6,041 bases of DNA from Candidatus Aenigmatarchaeota archaeon (GTDB lineage Archaea; Aenigmatarchaeota; Aenigmatarchaeia; PWEA01; JACQIF01): the NCBI GenBank assembly GCA_016198635.1, contig JACQIF010000019.1, positions 1 to 6,041 of the forward strand. Direction: 5' to 3'. The position numbers and the translations under genes are program-made. Positions 5,196 to 6,041 of this stretch are shown here, in pieces. Position 1 is the stretch's first letter. Each line of letters starts with the position of its first letter. The notes under the pieces are model-generated. The model did no database searches, was not told the origin of the DNA, and was given only the letters and a program-made list of their open reading frames with translations.

Positions 5196-5477
5196 CTAAT
5201 TGAGCCCAGGAAGAACGTTGTACTGCGCCCTTTCCCGAATCTCGGCTTCTGTTCCCATCCTAATCCCGCCGACTGGCGTCAGCTTGGCGTAGTCCCTGCC
5301 TATTTCCTCAACAGGTACGTAGAAGACCTGCCCGCCTGCTATGACGGAAATTATCTCTTCCCTTACCACCGGCTTCTTTTGGGGCACTTCGCCGCTGCAC
5401 AGTGCGCGCCAACGAGCCATCTCACGCGGACCCGCAGGCCCGCTGAAAAGCTTCTCCACACCCTCCGATACGTACAT
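5196..5477 (-). CDS. Conserved-looking small protein of unknown function
   Basis: I do not recognise this 93-residue soluble protein. It has no signal peptide or membrane segment. The N-terminal third is mixed helix-prone sequence with one Cys (C27). The middle (about 38-60, VREEIISVIAGGQVFYVPVEEIG) alternates hydrophobic residues like two beta strands. The C-terminal third ends with a charged helix (EAEIRERAQ) and a hydrophobic tail (NVLPGLN). ATG 5477 is preferred over the in-frame GTG at 5489 because AGGTGG (5491-5486) lies eight bases upstream of the ATG and overlaps that GTG. A strong TATA box and two inverted repeats precede it, so it is probably a regulated, separately transcribed gene downstream of the antiporter. 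That it is a real gene is supported by promoter, Shine-Dalgarno site and placement, not by homology. Confidence 0.7.
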   Translation of the reverse strand: MYVSEGVEKLFSGPAGPREMARWRALCSGEVPQKKPVVREEIISVIAGGQVFYVPVEEIGRDYAKLTPVGGIRMGTEAEIRERAQYNVLPGLN

Positions 5478-5484
5478 AGTTGTG

Positions 5485-5522
5485 ACCACCTAGTGGTAAC
5501 TATAGGTGAGCCCCTATATAAA
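5485..5522 (-). promoter_or_regulatory. Promoter of the small unknown gene with two inverted repeats
   Basis: TTTATATA (5522-5515, minus strand) is a strong TATA box; transcription should start near 5493. One inverted repeat, TATAGG/CCTATA (5501-5506 and 5513-5518), overlaps the TATA box. A second, ACCAC-CTA-GTGGT (5485-5497), covers the predicted start site and the Shine-Dalgarno site AGGTGG. Such placement is typical of a repressor operator. The second repeat could also fold in the mRNA and hide the Shine-Dalgarno site. Confidence 0.5.
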
Positions 5523-5563
5523 GATATCTACTACTACAACTGTTTAGTAACAACAAACAAACG

Positions 5564-6041
5564 TCAAGCTCGCTGTCTCTCTATCCAGAATATCGCGGCG
5601 CTCGCGAAGATGTTGGAGAGGAATATGACCATGAACGCAACCTGCAAAAAGAGGTCCTCCCCGCCGAATGTGATGCCTACTGCGGCCGGATACGAAGCCA
5701 TTGCAGCCGCAGCCAGCCCGTTTGGCAGCATCGCAGCCACTATCTTCTCGTCTGCGACAAACTCGTTGTTAAGGCGGGCAAGCATCCTTGCCGCACCGTA
5801 GCGCGCGGCAGCCTTGGCCGCTATGACAGACGATGCCAGAAGCAACATTGTTATGGAAAGTGTGCTGAAGTCCAGTATGATGCCGAGGAATGCAAAGAAG
5901 AATGTGCGGACGAAGAACGTTATCTCTTCTTGCGCCAGCTGCAGGTTCCACCTCATAGTTACGTCCTCCTTGACTTTGAGCGGCCCGGTGAGCAGGTGCG
6001 CGTTGCCCATCACTATTCCAAAGACAAGCGCCGCGAATGCC
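5564..6041 (-). CDS. Cation/proton antiporter, C-terminal part (5' end outside the window)
   Basis: The 158 visible residues are the membrane C-terminal half of a Na+/H+ exchanger family protein (PF00999, CPA superfamily), which swaps protons for Na+ or K+ across the cytoplasmic membrane. Visible hydrophobic segments lie at about residues 1-12, 41-57 (TFFVRTFFFAFLGIILD), 61-75, 101-123 and 129-152. Family-like features are the arginine in the EITFFVRTFFFAFLG helix and the LPNGLAAAAMAS stretch (105-116), which corresponds to P(R/K)GLAAA in related exchangers. The frame is open to the window edge and enters mid-helix (FAALVFGIVMGN), so the GTG/ATG near 6013 is not the true start. The protein ends five residues after its last helix (ERQRA), so it has no C-terminal TrkA/RCK regulatory domain. 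The ion-binding aspartates lie outside the window, so the ion is unknown. Confidence 0.87.
   Translation of the reverse strand, partial: AFAALVFGIVMGNAHLLTGPLKVKEDVTMRWNLQLAQEEITFFVRTFFFAFLGIILDFSTLSITMLLLASSVIAAKAAARYGAARMLARLNNEFVADEKIVAAMLPNGLAAAAMASYPAAVGITFGGEDLFLQVAFMVIFLSNIFASAAIFWIERQRA

Noticed and set aside
5379..5801. Plus-strand open frame of 140 codons
   Set aside because: It is antisense to the 93-residue gene and the antiporter, crosses their promoter, and has no family-like sequence.
1..6041. CRISPR arrays, tRNA/rRNA genes, insertion sequences, attachment sites
   Set aside because: No regularly spaced repeats, no tRNA-like fold, no transposase or integrase and no terminal repeats were seen; the genes are chromosomal housekeeping types.

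Overview
The window is a compact stretch of an archaeal chromosome. The evidence is a eukaryote-type flap endonuclease with a C-terminal PCNA-binding motif, ribosomal proteins S15 (with the archaeal/eukaryal N-terminal extension) and S3Ae/eS1 (absent from bacteria), SRP54, an archaeal-type diadenylate cyclase, TATA-box promoters (TTTAAATA, TTTTTATA, TTTATATA), and Shine-Dalgarno sites of the GGTG(A) type. GC content looks moderately high and gaps are short; no gene-free stretch exceeds about 155 bases. The exact lineage cannot be read safely from the sequence. A DPANN or euryarchaeal-type genome is a guess.

Layout: (1) On the minus strand, fen (1363-341) overlaps by four bases (GTGA) with a truncated Nudix-like hydrolase gene (344 to the window edge). 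(2) The 155-bp divergent region 1364-1518 holds a promoter for each direction and a strong hairpin in the S15 leader. (3) On the plus strand follow rpS15 (1519-1974), rpS3ae (1980-2588, start within or next to the S15 stop) and, after its own TATA box, a diadenylate cyclase gene of the DacZ type (2653-3483). (4) A 69-residue two-helix membrane protein gene runs back toward dacZ, with stops only two bases apart, and appears to be leaderless. (5) SRP54 (3795-5126) is on the plus strand. (6) A small unrecognised gene (5477-5196) and the C-terminal part of a CPA-type cation/proton antiporter (6041-5564) are on the minus strand.

How they fit: most genes are information processing (DNA repair/replication, ribosome assembly, co-translational targeting). 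The exceptions are the c-di-AMP synthase and the antiporter. c-di-AMP controls ion and osmolyte transport in other organisms, so the two may be linked, but nothing here proves it.

The most interesting structures are regulatory. The rpS15 leader has a long hairpin whose 3' arm could instead pair with the Shine-Dalgarno site, because the 7-mer GTCGGTG occurs twice. The promoter of the small unknown gene carries two adjacent inverted repeats over the TATA box and over the start site/Shine-Dalgarno region. The DacZ-like protein reads RHH where the canonical motif is RHR.
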